Shown piece after piece: positions 17,644 through 27,230 of a stretch of 64,000 nt of DNA (positions are counted from its first letter, which is position 1; each line of letters begins with the position of its first letter). The notes under the pieces were generated by a model. The model was not told the origin of the DNA, ran no database searches, and saw only the letters and a program-made list of their open reading frames with translations. Source of the stretch: JAFGCL01 sp964423835 (GTDB taxonomy: Bacteria; Chloroflexota; Dehalococcoidia; UBA2247; RBG-13-53-26); assembly GCA_964423835.1 (NCBI GenBank), contig CAYRGJ010000005.1, forward strand, positions 68,200-132,199. The letters are read 5' to 3'. The position numbers and the translations under genes were made by a program.

Positions 17644-18541
17644 CCTGAAGGTTGGCCTGCTCCCGGCCGAAGTACTCAATCTCCGCGCCCGACTCCGTAA
17701 TAGCTTCGATGACGTGATTCTGGAGAGCAGTGAAGTCTGAACTTGTGATGTGAAACGTGCCGTCAGCATCGACCGAAATACTCTGAACGAAGGTCCGATC
17801 CTTCAATGCCTGAAGGATCGCCTCGCGGTGGGATACCCTGAGCACGTAGCGATTGAGCGTAACCTTCTGCTTGAGCTCTGGCAGGCCGTCCTCCGCCACT
17901 GTCCGGCCTTTCTCAATGAGAGTAACCGTATCCACCAACTGCTCTAATTCCAGCAGAATGTGGCTGCTAATAAAGATGGTCAGGTGCTCATCTACCCGAA
18001 GCTGCTTCAATTTCTGTACTAGAGACATGCGACCATCGGGATCGAGGTTGGCGGTGGGCTCATCGAGAATCAACAACTGCGGTTGATGAGCCATGGCTTG
18101 GCCGAGGCTGAGACGCTGCTTCATGCCGGCGCTGAAGCCTCCAACTTTCGCGTGGCGGAACTCATGCAGTTCCAGCCAATCGATAAGCTCCCTGGCTCGC
18201 GCCTCGGCTCGGTGCGCTCTCATACCCCCCAGCCGGCCCATGTAAACCAGGTAATCCCAGGCAGTCATGTCCGTGTAGAAGGAGGGACGCTCAGGAGAAA
18301 AGCCCAGCACCATCCTGGCCTCCAGTGAACCGATGGGGTGGCCATCAATGAAACCCTCGCCGGTGCTGCTATTAATAGAACCGATAAGCATCTTCATTGT
18401 GGTGGTCTTGCCAGCTCCGTTCGGCCCAACAAATCCATGAATACTGCCTTTGCGGACGTTTAGGTTCAGTCCATTGACAGCTACCAGCTTGCCAAAGCAC
18501 TTGGTTAATCCCTTGGTCTCGATCATGAGATCGCTGTTCAA
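17609..18541 (-). CDS. ABC transporter ATP-binding protein
   Basis: 310 residues. Walker A is GPNGAGKTT near residue 39, the Q-loop is LGFSPERPSFY, the signature is GFSAGMKQRLSLGQAM (an SxG-type variant of LSGGQ), Walker B is LLILDEPTANLDPDGR and the H-loop His is in ISSHILLEL. The C-terminal 80 residues form an extra regulatory domain. Start and stop overlap the VCBS-protein and permease genes, so the three make one operon. No substrate can be deduced. Confidence 0.93.
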   Translation of the reverse strand: MNSDLMIETKGLTKCFGKLVAVNGLNLNVRKGSIHGFVGPNGAGKTTTMKMLIGSINSSTGEGFIDGHPIGSLEARMVLGFSPERPSFYTDMTAWDYLVYMGRLGGMRAHRAEARARELIDWLELHEFRHAKVGGFSAGMKQRLSLGQAMAHQPQLLILDEPTANLDPDGRMSLVQKLKQLRVDEHLTIFISSHILLELEQLVDTVTLIEKGRTVAEDGLPELKQKVTLNRYVLRVSHREAILQALKDRTFVQSISVDADGTFHITSSDFTALQNHVIEAITESGAEIEYFGREQANLQDVYRKTMGRDQ

Positions 18542-21500
18542 AGCCCCTCTCCGCGGGCCTTTCTATGACGTACGAAATTAGCCGTTCTGGGAGCGAAGTA
18601 AAGTGAAAGCAGAGCTACGACTGATAAGCTGGCCAGAATTGACATCCACGGCACCCTCTGTTCCGCTTTGAAATGGACGCTGGCATATGTCACCATCCCG
18701 TATTCATCAATGGAACGGACTATGACCTCATGTTCTCCCGGCCTGACCGGCAAGCTGATTTCGTCTCCACTCGTTCGGGCATTCTCGTATCCGTCTACGA
18801 AAATGGAACTATAGGACGGATCACGTGCGCCCTTCCACGCAATCTTGATGCGCGAGCCGACGGTGGCGCCTTCGCTGGGGGAGGTCACCTGCAAGAGGCC
18901 GTCTACTGTTGTCAGGCAGACAGAACCACCGATACTCAATCCCAATGCGCGATCACTGTTGGATTCAAAGAAGTCGAGCGTACTCTCCGAGCCACAATAG
19001 GCTAAGACTCGTTCATCGTCGAGATCCACCACTGCCAGGCAGTGCCCGCTTGTGGACAGGTAACGAGACGGCAGACCACCATAGTAGAACGGTGGTAGGT
19101 AGCCAGCCAGCACTGCTAGATCCGGGTAACCGTCGCCATTAAGATCACCGACCGAACGTATGAAGTCCCCCGGCCCATAGGCAGGCTCGGGGAAGCTCCT
19201 ATGCCTCTCAAACCAGGCGACACCGCTATTCTTTTGTGCCGGTGGTAAGGTAATATCCTTCAGCAGAATTCCGCTGGTAATATCGTAGACTGAGATAACC
19301 GTCTCGTGCATGAATTCGGCCTCCGTCGTGCCGGACGGACCTGTCTCTGAGACTGAGGCGCCCTCCATGTACAGGTCCACAATAGAGGATACGGCCAGCT
19401 CCTCGCGGCCATCCCCCGTTAAGTCACCCACGGGTGTTGCCGGCATCTTTTCGCTACCAGGATTCCACCGATCCGCGTCGAATTTGTGGTTCCAGAGAAC
19501 ACTGTCATTCTTCCCGGAAAAGACACTGAGCTGCACCGGCGCATAATCCTGTCCCGATGCGGTGGAGCTGACTGGAGTCGTCTGTAGCGCCGCATATCCA
19601 CCGTAAACGAGGGAATCCTGGTAACCATCACTGTTAAAATCAGCGCACGCCAGGTCCAGCGTTACTGGCATGTCGAATCGATGCCAAGCCCTGTCGCTTA
19701 CCGGCGAAACAACGATCAAGGTACCCGTCTCAGCAGATTTGTCTTTGTCATACTCGAAGTACGCGATCTCCTGCACGCCATCATTATCAATGTCGTTGGT
19801 CAGGCCGTTCAGTTCAATAATCTGGTTATCGCTGGCGGCGATAATACGAGAGATTCCAAGGCTAAGTGGACTGGCCGACGAACAATTAACAGTTATTAGA
19901 CGATCAATAAAAGACATCACTATGCCGTCGCTGCCATCCTGATTCAGATTGGTCAGTACTCGGACCGCTCCCAACTCGGTGCTGCCCCAATCACTGCAGG
20001 CGCTGCTCCAGAGCTTGTTACCGTCCTTGTCCAGGATCATCAAGCTATTCAGAGTTTCCACCAGAATGTCAGTCTCGGAGTTGAGACTCATTGTTTGCAG
20101 GGACTTCGCATTCTCACCAACATCAAACTGGGCCACGGCCCCATCGGCGCCGCTAAACCGGAGGATTATCGAACCCTGACGGGCCACTACGTCCTGGATG
20201 CCGTCTCCTGTCAGGTCAGGAGTGACTTGCACATTACCAAGACCACCCCGCGTGGCGAAATCGGCACAGAGAACCTCGTAAGTCCAGATAACCTTATAGG
20301 CAGCTCCGTCCACTATGCTCATCAGCCTGACCGATGTGACTTGGCCGGCGGGCTCGGTAGACTCACTGCACAGCAGAAGATCGGGGACATCATCCGGGGT
20401 GAATAGCCCTTTCTTGACCACGATGCTGCTCGTCCTTGGGTAGACCCATTGTACGGTCCCGTCCTTCGTGATAAGAGCCAGGTCACTATGGTCGGAAAAT
20501 GTCAGGTAGTTGCCATCCGACATCTGCTTTATCTGCGGCGTGTCTCCCTCGAGAGTCTGCACCTTGAAAGATCCTACGACGCTCTGGTCTTTGAGGCTGA
20601 CTATCCTGATGCCTGACTGTGGGTGAGGCTCGAGCATAACTGGCTGACCGTCCATCGTGCCAATGGAGGCACCGTAGAACGCTTGACCAATCGATACCTG
20701 GTTGCCATCTGCGCCATTCAGCAGGACAACATCCCGGGGCGTTGTCCTTGACCCCTTGGCGTTTGGCAAAATCGCCACTACATCCGATAAACCATCTCCA
20801 GTAAGATCGGGCTGACACCACACTTCAATGTCGCCATAGATGTCTCTATCGACGAGCTGGTTATCCCACCGGAGACCACCGTTGCTGGTGTCAACCATGC
20901 ATACCCGGCCATCCCCCATGCTGATGACCACGCCGTTGCCTTGATCACCCGCATTGGAGATGCTGGATACAGATCCGTATGACGGGCTCTCGTAACGCAG
21001 CCATTGCTCTCCCACTTTCCTATTCCACTCGGCCTGTCCGGTACGGCCATCAACCCGAGAGAGCCATCCGTGGTAAGTGCCGATCACGAAATCGTCTATC
21101 TTGTTATCCTGGTCATCCGGTACAGCTGCCACCGCGCTTACCTGGTCGGATGCACGGAAACGCCATAACTGTTGCCCGTTTCGCGCATCAATGCCGAAAA
21201 CATAACGATTGCTTCTGGCAGCCAGTACCTGAAAACCTTGTGCTTCCCCAACCTGAATGCCGGCCACGTTCAGGTCTTCATTGCCCCAGCCAAGGTCGTT
21301 TTCAAAGACTCTCCGCTGGCCGCACTGGAACTGCCATTCCAAATTGCCGTTGCTGCCATCGTAGCAGCGGATGCAGGAACCGCGATAAGCCACTACGTCT
21401 CGAGAACCGTCACTCGTGATATCCTCAATTAGAGCGGGATACCCTCCTCCCTGCTGCCACCAATTCAGCATGCCGTTGGAGACAGCATACAAGCCGTAGT

Positions 21501-21804
21501 CAGTGGCAAAAAAGACAATGTCGGGCCCGCCCTCGGCCAATCTGCCTGTCACGATCCCCGTGGAAACGATTGAACCTGAGAACCCCAAAGTCTCGATGCA
21601 TTTCATCGATTGATCGGGAGTCCGAGTCAATAAGTCCGCCTGTGCAAAACTTGTAGGGCAAGCGAAACAGGTTCCAACGACACTACTGAGGAGGACAAGC
21701 AAGCACCCCGCAACGCTGCGTAACGCCTTAGGGAGAGTACATCCGGCCAGAGATAGCGGATTACACGTGGCGGCCCGAAGCCTGGCAAACACATCGCTTT
21801 CCAC
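18538..21804 (-). CDS. Large surface protein with FG-GAP/VCBS-type propeller repeats
   Basis: 1,088 residues. A hydrophobic N-terminal signal or anchor (30-50) is followed by many repeats of the type DLTGDGxxDVV or DxNxDGxxD, typical of calcium-binding FG-GAP/VCBS beta-propellers, and PQQ-like stretches such as GQQLWRFRASDQV. A C-terminal Ig-like domain (about 960-1,045) leads to a membrane span and basic tail (RHRKARGEGL). The protein probably displays propellers outside the cell, tethered at the membrane, and works with the ABC proteins encoded next. The start is a GTG. An internal start is possible. Confidence 0.78.
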   Translation of the reverse strand: MESDVFARLRAATCNPLSLAGCTLPKALRSVAGCLLVLLSSVVGTCFACPTSFAQADLLTRTPDQSMKCIETLGFSGSIVSTGIVTGRLAEGGPDIVFFATDYGLYAVSNGMLNWWQQGGGYPALIEDITSDGSRDVVAYRGSCIRCYDGSNGNLEWQFQCGQRRVFENDLGWGNEDLNVAGIQVGEAQGFQVLAARSNRYVFGIDARNGQQLWRFRASDQVSAVAAVPDDQDNKIDDFVIGTYHGWLSRVDGRTGQAEWNRKVGEQWLRYESPSYGSVSSISNAGDQGNGVVISMGDGRVCMVDTSNGGLRWDNQLVDRDIYGDIEVWCQPDLTGDGLSDVVAILPNAKGSRTTPRDVVLLNGADGNQVSIGQAFYGASIGTMDGQPVMLEPHPQSGIRIVSLKDQSVVGSFKVQTLEGDTPQIKQMSDGNYLTFSDHSDLALITKDGTVQWVYPRTSSIVVKKGLFTPDDVPDLLLCSESTEPAGQVTSVRLMSIVDGAAYKVIWTYEVLCADFATRGGLGNVQVTPDLTGDGIQDVVARQGSIILRFSGADGAVAQFDVGENAKSLQTMSLNSETDILVETLNSLMILDKDGNKLWSSACSDWGSTELGAVRVLTNLNQDGSDGIVMSFIDRLITVNCSSASPLSLGISRIIAASDNQIIELNGLTNDIDNDGVQEIAYFEYDKDKSAETGTLIVVSPVSDRAWHRFDMPVTLDLACADFNSDGYQDSLVYGGYAALQTTPVSSTASGQDYAPVQLSVFSGKNDSVLWNHKFDADRWNPGSEKMPATPVGDLTGDGREELAVSSIVDLYMEGASVSETGPSGTTEAEFMHETVISVYDITSGILLKDITLPPAQKNSGVAWFERHRSFPEPAYGPGDFIRSVGDLNGDGYPDLAVLAGYLPPFYYGGLPSRYLSTSGHCLAVVDLDDERVLAYCGSESTLDFFESNSDRALGLSIGGSVCLTTVDGLLQVTSPSEGATVGSRIKIAWKGARDPSYSSIFVDGYENARTSGDEISLPVRPGEHEVIVRSIDEYGMVTYASVHFKAEQRVPWMSILASLSVVALLSLYFAPRTANFVRHRKARGEGL

Positions 21805-21812
21805 GATGGCGC

Positions 21813-21842
21813 ATTATACACTATCTAAATATGTATATCCAA
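21813..21842 (-). promoter_or_regulatory. Promoter of the VCBS-ABC operon, possibly leaderless
   Basis: On the minus strand TTGGAT (21,837-21,842) and a perfect TATAAT (21,813-21,818) are 18 bp apart. The -10 ends only 8 bp before the GTG at 21,804, so the mRNA would have almost no leader unless a later start codon is used. The remaining 21,843-22,104 shows no gene. Confidence 0.5.
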
Positions 21843-22104
21843 AAGGATTTCGTTTTGGAGCCACGGGAAAAAGGATCGCCGGGGATCAGCAGTGACCCAA
21901 GCGTGTATTGCGGTACCGGCTTCGATCCCAATAAAGGTTCCAATATTGCGCCTGGTTGTGGCCCCCCTGACCCCCATCAATGCATGCCTGACGACATTCG
22001 TGGCCGCAACTAGAGCGATGCTGCCACAGATGACCAACACCCTTCATGCAACGATGGAACAACTCGGACAGGCTGCACTCTCCCGTCGGGGCTAGCTGAG
22101 ATCA

Positions 22105-23499
22105 CTATTTCTTCTTGTGTCGGGGAGGGGAGAATGAGCGCCGATCACCCTCGCTGCCTGGTACCTCAACGACTAGGAGATCTCTATACATTTCACGAAG
22201 GCGCTCTATGTGCTCACCCATTGCCGCTACGATTCGTCGCTCCCGCAATTCCCGACCCTGCAGCTCGGCTGGCGCTCTCGACGAGCCACTCACTGAAGTG
22301 CACACCCCTGGCAGCAATTCCACAATAACAGACCCTTGAGTTGTCTTGATGAGGCTTTCGAGAGGGTCTCCGCCGGTGCGCGAGAGGGCCATCAGCTCTA
22401 GGTATCCTATGTCGCAGATAGGGGCACTCAAAACCTGTTCCGGCCGGATAAGCTCGCGAACCACCCTTCTCGTACTTGATGGAAGATCGACAACGCGCGT
22501 TCTGCCGGTGTTTGGCATCTCTGCGTCACTCTCAGCGAATCCCGCACAGAACCCATACCAGAGCACCGCGGTCGGATACCGATCAGCGACTCGGGCCAGA
22601 ACACTGGAATGCCTGATCGTTCCTGGGGCTATGCGACTCGCGAGATAGCCAAGCATGAAGGACATTACTTCTGGTTTCCGCGCCGGAGTACCTACACTCG
22701 TGTGGAGGAACTGCTCGAAGGCAACCACCCGGTCTTCCCGTGACCCACGCATGACGCGTTCAGCTTCCCCGAATATCCTGAAATCAAAGAGGTTCGGAGA
22801 AACGCGATGGGACGACCTGCAGAGAGAGCGACAAGCCTCGCTCACCTCAATATCGCCTGGTGTTAGCAGCTTTGACGCGCCCCGAAGACCAAGGGCATCC
22901 ATGGCCGTTGCGCACACGCGGGCGACCGACCCGCTCTCCACCGGCCGAGCTCGCTGTCTGGTCACCTCCCGAATGGACTCCCACATTCCGACTAGCTTGG
23001 TCCATTCCTGGAAATCAGGGTACACTACTGCCGTTCTGAACATCACGAAGGACAAAGTGCTTGCGAACGCAGTGGCTGACAACGTATCCAACGCCTTGTC
23101 CGGCAGACCTGATGCGCCCAGAACTTCGCCTAGGATAAGCCCAGCAGCAGGCCATGCGAAGCGGCCGATGTCGGACGTTACTGATTTCCCTGCACTTCTC
23201 TGGAAATCGGCGTATGTCACTAGCCGCATGTACGCACTGAATGGACGGATCATTGCCGCGAAAGTGGTTATCCACGCAGCCCAGTCATTCTGGGTCCCAT
23301 CCTGACAGACCAGCACCTCCGGGAGTTGAGTCGTTTTCCTGGGGTCTAACGACCAGATCGCCATCACAGTGTCTTTTGCCGGCCCCTCAAGAGAGCCGGT
23401 GTCTGAAATCATCTCAATGTTCAGGCGCGACAAACCTTCTTCCGAAATCATGTTCCCAAAGTCGCGCCGCTCTACTCTTGCACAATAGTAAGTGCTCAT
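22105..23499 (-). CDS. Protein of unknown function, third gene of the kinase-helicase operon
   Basis: 464 residues, not recognised. Mostly globular and helical, with no signal peptide or clear membrane span. It has an Arg/Lys-rich C-terminal tail (SPPRHKKK) and conserved-looking segments YADFQRSAGKSVTSD, NLFDFRIFGEAERVMRG and AVLWYGFCAGFAESD. The start overlaps the stop of the UvrD-like gene by 4 bp (ATGA). Co-transcription with a Ser/Thr kinase and a helicase suggests that it is the kinase target or the effector of the same system. This is inference. Confidence 0.6.
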   Translation of the reverse strand: MSTYYCARVERRDFGNMISEEGLSRLNIEMISDTGSLEGPAKDTVMAIWSLDPRKTTQLPEVLVCQDGTQNDWAAWITTFAAMIRPFSAYMRLVTYADFQRSAGKSVTSDIGRFAWPAAGLILGEVLGASGLPDKALDTLSATAFASTLSFVMFRTAVVYPDFQEWTKLVGMWESIREVTRQRARPVESGSVARVCATAMDALGLRGASKLLTPGDIEVSEACRSLCRSSHRVSPNLFDFRIFGEAERVMRGSREDRVVAFEQFLHTSVGTPARKPEVMSFMLGYLASRIAPGTIRHSSVLARVADRYPTAVLWYGFCAGFAESDAEMPNTGRTRVVDLPSSTRRVVRELIRPEQVLSAPICDIGYLELMALSRTGGDPLESLIKTTQGSVIVELLPGVCTSVSGSSRAPAELQGRELRERRIVAAMGEHIERLREMYRDLLVVEVPGSEGDRRSFSPPRHKKK

Positions 23500-24677
23500 T
23501 TGCTGTCCTTCTTTCCCCCTGGGAAGAGGTCTTTCAGCGGAGGCTTTGGTTTCGGTGGCTCGACGGCCACCTGTGCTTGCTCCAAGTAGCCTGGGACCTT
23601 TCCGGTGAAATACACTGATGCCGTTGTCTTCGCCCTCGTTATTGCCGTGTAAGCGATCCTCTTTTGATTCTGGCCTAACCGATTAATATGCTGCATGAGT
23701 CCAAGATGAATTGTGCGGAACTCCAATCCTTTGATTTCCAGTAAGTGCGCCACGTAAATTCGCTGAGCCGAATCATCGCTCCCAGAACGACGATGGGGCA
23801 AAAGGAATGGTGCCAGTGCCGACGCTTCAAGCTGCCCGCGCAAGAAATCGCGATCCTTCTTGCGAGGTCCGACTACGGCTAGGAGTTCTTCCGGATAGGC
23901 AGTCAACTGCACCGTGAGCGCTTCGACCATTCTCTTTGCCTGCTCCTCGTCACTCGCACAACAAGAGAACCGCACTTTCGACGTGGGGCCTTTATAGTTG
24001 CAGGTGTCCAGAATTGGGGAGAACCCCGCAGTCCTACCAATGGCATCTGCGGCTCGGCAGATCTCGTGACCAATACGGTAATGCGTCTTGAGTTCTATTG
24101 TTTTCACTCGACCTTGGACTGTCGATATTACGTCATCGCTACTGAAAATCCGCTGTCGATTGTCCCCCGCAAAACACACATATTTGGCACATCGGAAAAA
24201 CACCTCCACTTCTTCTGGGAAGCAGTCCTGTATTTCATCCACCAAGAGACATTCGATATGGTGTTCGAGCTTCGGGTTCTCATGCAAAAGCTCAAGAACT
24301 TTCTCGGCGAGCGCCTGCCGCTTGAGATCCAAATCGTCTTCCGGCAGGTCATCGAAGTGAATGCCGTGCTCGCGAAGAAGTGCGATTTCCCAAGAAAGAG
24401 TCTTTTTGATCTTTCCAGCAGGCACATCGTAGTGGCTACCCCCTCGTACAACAAAATCGTGAAGGGGATCATTGAACATGAGGACGAAGAGGTTTGGTTG
24501 GTCAGTCCTTATCAAGTACTCAGCCCGAATCAACAGGAGATTCGTTTTGCCAGACCCCGGAGGGCCGAGGATGAGATAATCCCCAGTTGGCGGTAACGCA
24601 ATGACGTTCTTCTGGTCATCATCCAGATCCGTTATATCAAGCCACCAACTCATTCTTCCCTCGTCAGCTTGAGCCAC
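23496..24677 (-). CDS. Small UvrD/Rep-like superfamily 1 helicase
   Basis: 393 residues, about half the length of full UvrD. Motif I is GPPGSGKTN near residue 35, motif II is CLLVDEIQD near 150, motif III is FAGDNRQRIF, motif IV is in THYRIGHEICRAAD, motif V is HLLEIKGLEF near 315 and motif VI is AYTAITRAKTT near 345. The 1B and 2B insertions of processive helicases are largely missing. A proline/lysine tail ends the protein. It overlaps the kinase gene by 28 bp and the 22,105-23,499 gene by 4 bp. It probably acts on DNA or RNA as part of the three-gene module. Confidence 0.82.
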   Translation of the reverse strand: MAQADEGRMSWWLDITDLDDDQKNVIALPPTGDYLILGPPGSGKTNLLLIRAEYLIRTDQPNLFVLMFNDPLHDFVVRGGSHYDVPAGKIKKTLSWEIALLREHGIHFDDLPEDDLDLKRQALAEKVLELLHENPKLEHHIECLLVDEIQDCFPEEVEVFFRCAKYVCFAGDNRQRIFSSDDVISTVQGRVKTIELKTHYRIGHEICRAADAIGRTAGFSPILDTCNYKGPTSKVRFSCCASDEEQAKRMVEALTVQLTAYPEELLAVVGPRKKDRDFLRGQLEASALAPFLLPHRRSGSDDSAQRIYVAHLLEIKGLEFRTIHLGLMQHINRLGQNQKRIAYTAITRAKTTASVYFTGKVPGYLEQAQVAVEPPKPKPPLKDLFPGGKKDSK

Positions 24678-26095
24678 TGCATAGGCGCCGTTCCTTTCGC
24701 CTGCACGTCCAGCGCCTCAGCATAGGCGAGTAGAAGGCTCTCCTGAATGTGAAGTCGAATATCTTGTTCGATGAGCGCGCCTTTCGCTCTTTGGCTCGGA
24801 GCGCCGGGGTCTGGCTCTGCAGGCACGGCTTCTCGCGTTGAGCTGACACATGCCCAAGTGCGCAACTCGTGCAGATTGGCCATTGGGTCTAGGATCGCGC
24901 CTAGGCAGTACAGCGCGAAATAGCAGCTCAGGCCGCTCTTTTCTGACGGCTCAAAGAGCACTCTCAGCAAATACGGGTGGGGCTCCCTAATAGTCTGCGT
25001 CGAATACCGCGGCAAGTTCTCTGTTTTGGTGGTATTCACAACCGCCGAGAATATTGATGTGCGTAGCGGGAACATCTGGACATTAGCAAGGTCTTCCTTA
25101 CTGGCAGGAATTTCCAGACCCTGAAGCGCTGCAACCCTGTGTTGCGCTATTCTTCTCCGTGCTGCGTCCATCGGATCGATGACCTTGGGCTTGCTGAAGT
25201 CCTCCCATTTCACCGTATCAAGTCGCTGACCGGGGGCCTTGGCGAGGCAATTCTGCGCGAGCAAACGCAGGTCTGCATCAGCCTCGGGATTGTCAACGAG
25301 AGGAATCTCTCTTTCTACCGCAAGTACAAGGCGGGCGTAAGGATTCTTGAACATCTCAAACAATGGCTTCCGCATCAGAAGATCGTGGAGCACTGCTCCC
25401 AGTTGGTAGAATGTAATCGCTCGCCACGCGTCAATCGATTCCTCTTCCTCTCGGAACAGAAGCTCAGGTGGGCTGTATTGCAGAGTGCCAATGAAGTACA
25501 GTTGATCCCCTTCATCTGTTACGTTGCTTAGATCGAAGGGCCGCAGGACTCCGAAATCAAGCAACTTCGCGGATTTCATGTCACGTGACACACCAATGTT
25601 CTCCGGCTTTATATCACGATGGGCGAATGATACCTCCTCGAGAAACCGCGCCCCTAGAGCGATTTGCGAGATGAGTGAACGCACCTCCCCTGGAGGAATG
25701 CGCAACAGCGCTTCCGCCAAGTTCATACCATCGAAATACTCCATCGCGACAAAAAGGAATTCCCCTTGCTCACCTCCGTCGTACACACTGACCAAGTTGG
25801 GATGCGACTTCCCGATAAGCGATCGCTCACGATCGATCCGCTTTAGCTGTGCCTTGTGACCGTAGCGATCAACGATCTCCGGATCAAATACCTTGAGGGC
25901 TGCCGGCTGACCATCTTTAGAGGCCAGAAACACCACTGCGGATTTTCCATGGCCGATGTACTTCTCTACGAGCCAACCCCCTATGGTCTGGCCGAGAAGC
26001 CTTGCGCTCAGTTTCCCTGCTGAATACTCATCCATCGCATCGAAACTCACGACCGTGCCATTGTCCAAGGCAACTCTCTGCAGCGAGCTCCGCAA
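24650..26095 (-). CDS. Serine/threonine protein kinase
   Basis: 481 residues from a TTG; an ATG at 26,035 (MDEYSAGK) is an alternative. The kinase domain spans about residues 38-320 with glycine loop GHGKSAVVF, lysine in AALKVFD, catalytic loop AHRDIKPENIG, LLDFGVL as DFG, and GTLQYSPPELLF as the APE region. All catalytic residues are present, so it should be active. A C-terminal domain (330-480) is not recognised. It is the first gene of the operon with the UvrD-like helicase. No membrane span is seen, so it is cytoplasmic. Confidence 0.87.
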   Translation of the reverse strand: MRSSLQRVALDNGTVVSFDAMDEYSAGKLSARLLGQTIGGWLVEKYIGHGKSAVVFLASKDGQPAALKVFDPEIVDRYGHKAQLKRIDRERSLIGKSHPNLVSVYDGGEQGEFLFVAMEYFDGMNLAEALLRIPPGEVRSLISQIALGARFLEEVSFAHRDIKPENIGVSRDMKSAKLLDFGVLRPFDLSNVTDEGDQLYFIGTLQYSPPELLFREEEESIDAWRAITFYQLGAVLHDLLMRKPLFEMFKNPYARLVLAVEREIPLVDNPEADADLRLLAQNCLAKAPGQRLDTVKWEDFSKPKVIDPMDAARRRIAQHRVAALQGLEIPASKEDLANVQMFPLRTSIFSAVVNTTKTENLPRYSTQTIREPHPYLLRVLFEPSEKSGLSCYFALYCLGAILDPMANLHELRTWACVSSTREAVPAEPDPGAPSQRAKGALIEQDIRLHIQESLLLAYAEALDVQAKGTAPMQWLKLTREE

Positions 26096-26658
26096 GCATA
26101 TTCTCTTGCCGTCTTCCGGATCGCCTCAGATCCACCACCCGAGAGGAATCAGTCAATGGTCACACTCCGCGGCCTGCGCCTGTTCACCGTAGGGCTAGAT
26201 ACACTGGACTGGAATTGTGGCAGGAGGCCCTTCAATTCGTCTCTCCTGTCCACCATGCTTTGCCTGTTACTTAGGAATTGAATCTTATTGTGCAGCAGCG
26301 CAGAATGTCAAGCCTCTGAACCGCGCCCACTGCAAGGTTGGAGCGGGTGAGTTCGGGGAAGATGGTGCCTGTCTGTGGAGTGATCGTGGGCTGCACTGGA
26401 TAACGGACTGGTCGCCAACTTGGGAGTGAAGGTTCAACCAGTGAGGGCTACCCACGAGACTCAGCCCAAATCGATGCCCAGGCCGAATCTGACTAGGTGC
26501 GGGCTCTGCCGGACTCCTTTCGGAAGGAGGAGAGTCAGTCAGTCTGCATTCCAGTGGAGTTCAACCATTCCCAGTCCCCGCCACAGACGGCGACGGAGGT
26601 GGAACCCAACTACCCTGTGGTGGCTGGCGAAGTGCGCTGCGCCGCGCGAAGCGGCACA
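26096..26658. other. Long intergenic region between structural and kinase operons
   Basis: About 560 bp. Frames on both strands lack ribosome sites and look like chance ORFs. It should contain the kinase-operon promoter and the end of the structural transcript. A GC-rich imperfect hairpin (about 26,630-26,660, GTGCGCTGCGC with AGCGGCACAC) follows the last structural gene and may be its terminator. Base composition changes here from GC-rich to more AT-rich. Confidence 0.4.
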
Positions 26659-26838
26659 CTACGTATCCGGCTCCGCCTTCAGCCAATACGTCAAGTTGGC
26701 TCCCACAATCACGCTGGCCGTATTGGTCATGCCCAACTGCGCCGCCGTCTCAGGCGAGTGGACGCCACAGCAGTACAGGAAGATGGCTATCCCCAACAGG
26801 GTGAGGCTAACGAGGATCCGGCTGAGTTCTTTGACCAT
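26659..26838 (-). CDS. Small membrane protein shared by elements 1 and 2
   Basis: 59 residues from the ATG at 26,838 (SD GGAAGGAG). One or two hydrophobic helices (ILVSLTLLGIAIFLYCCG and MTNTASVIVGANLTYWL) fill the protein. The copy at 60,713-60,895 is nearly identical in the second half (GMTNTASVI, GANLTYWLKAEP). It is the last gene of the structural block in both elements. It may be a virion membrane protein or a holin-like lysis protein; the sequence does not decide. Confidence 0.75.
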   Translation of the reverse strand: MVKELSRILVSLTLLGIAIFLYCCGVHSPETAAQLGMTNTASVIVGANLTYWLKAEPDT

Positions 26839-26992
26839 CCGGGATCCGCTCCTTCCCCTGACCAGGCTCGCCGCAATGCTGTCCATCCTGGCAACCGCCG
26901 TCTGCCTCGGTGACCAGCTCTGGTCTGAGGCCAGCCCGGATGGTTCTAATCGTCCTGCCCAGCTGGGTGCGCTCGAGGTACTCTCTCAACAT
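26807..26992 (-). CDS. Small conserved element protein (YLxRTQLGRTI family)
   Basis: 61 residues from the ATG at 26,992 with GAGGAG upstream. A GTG at 27,013 is possible. REYLERTQLGRTIRTIRAGL matches RSYLHRTQLGRTIGIIRAEL at 60,864-61,040 in element 2. The C-terminal halves share a Cys/His-rich piece (ADGGCQDGQHC). It overlaps the membrane-protein gene by 32 bp in both elements. Function unknown. Confidence 0.65.
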   Translation of the reverse strand: MLREYLERTQLGRTIRTIRAGLRPELVTEADGGCQDGQHCGEPGQGKERIPDGQRTQPDPR

Positions 26993-27005
26993 TCTGGCCG
27001 ACTCC

Positions 27006-27206
27006 TCACTCACGGGCGGTAGAAGCGCCGTCGGCGACGATCTTGACCACCTCGACGTCCGCGGCCACCCCCAGGACGTTGAGGCCGACGGAGATGATCA
27101 CCGGCCGCTGCACGACATTGGCCGTCAGGCTCAGAAACTGCCAGGTCGGCGGGTTGGACAAGCCGACACTGACCCTGTAACCCAGCACGCTGAAACTGAA
27201 CTTCAT
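27006..27206 (-). CDS. Small structural-block protein of unknown function
   Basis: 66 residues behind a good AGGAG ribosome site (GGAAAGGAGT, as before the positional counterpart at 61,048-61,206 in element 2). The middle is moderately hydrophobic (VVQRPVIISVGLNVLGVAADVEVV), possibly a membrane segment. No family recognised. Confidence 0.6.
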   Translation of the reverse strand: MKFSFSVLGYRVSVGLSNPPTWQFLSLTANVVQRPVIISVGLNVLGVAADVEVVKIVADGASTARE

Positions 27207-27230
27207 TCCGGTTGCACTCCTTTCGCCGCC

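Noticed and set aside
21825..22040. 71-residue minus-strand frame upstream of the VCBS gene
   Set aside because: No ribosome site, no family look, and it overlaps the VCBS promoter region. It is treated as non-coding.
26420..27022. 200-residue plus-strand frame over small structural genes
   Set aside because: It is antisense to two small genes whose conservation in element 2 proves the minus strand to be the coding one.
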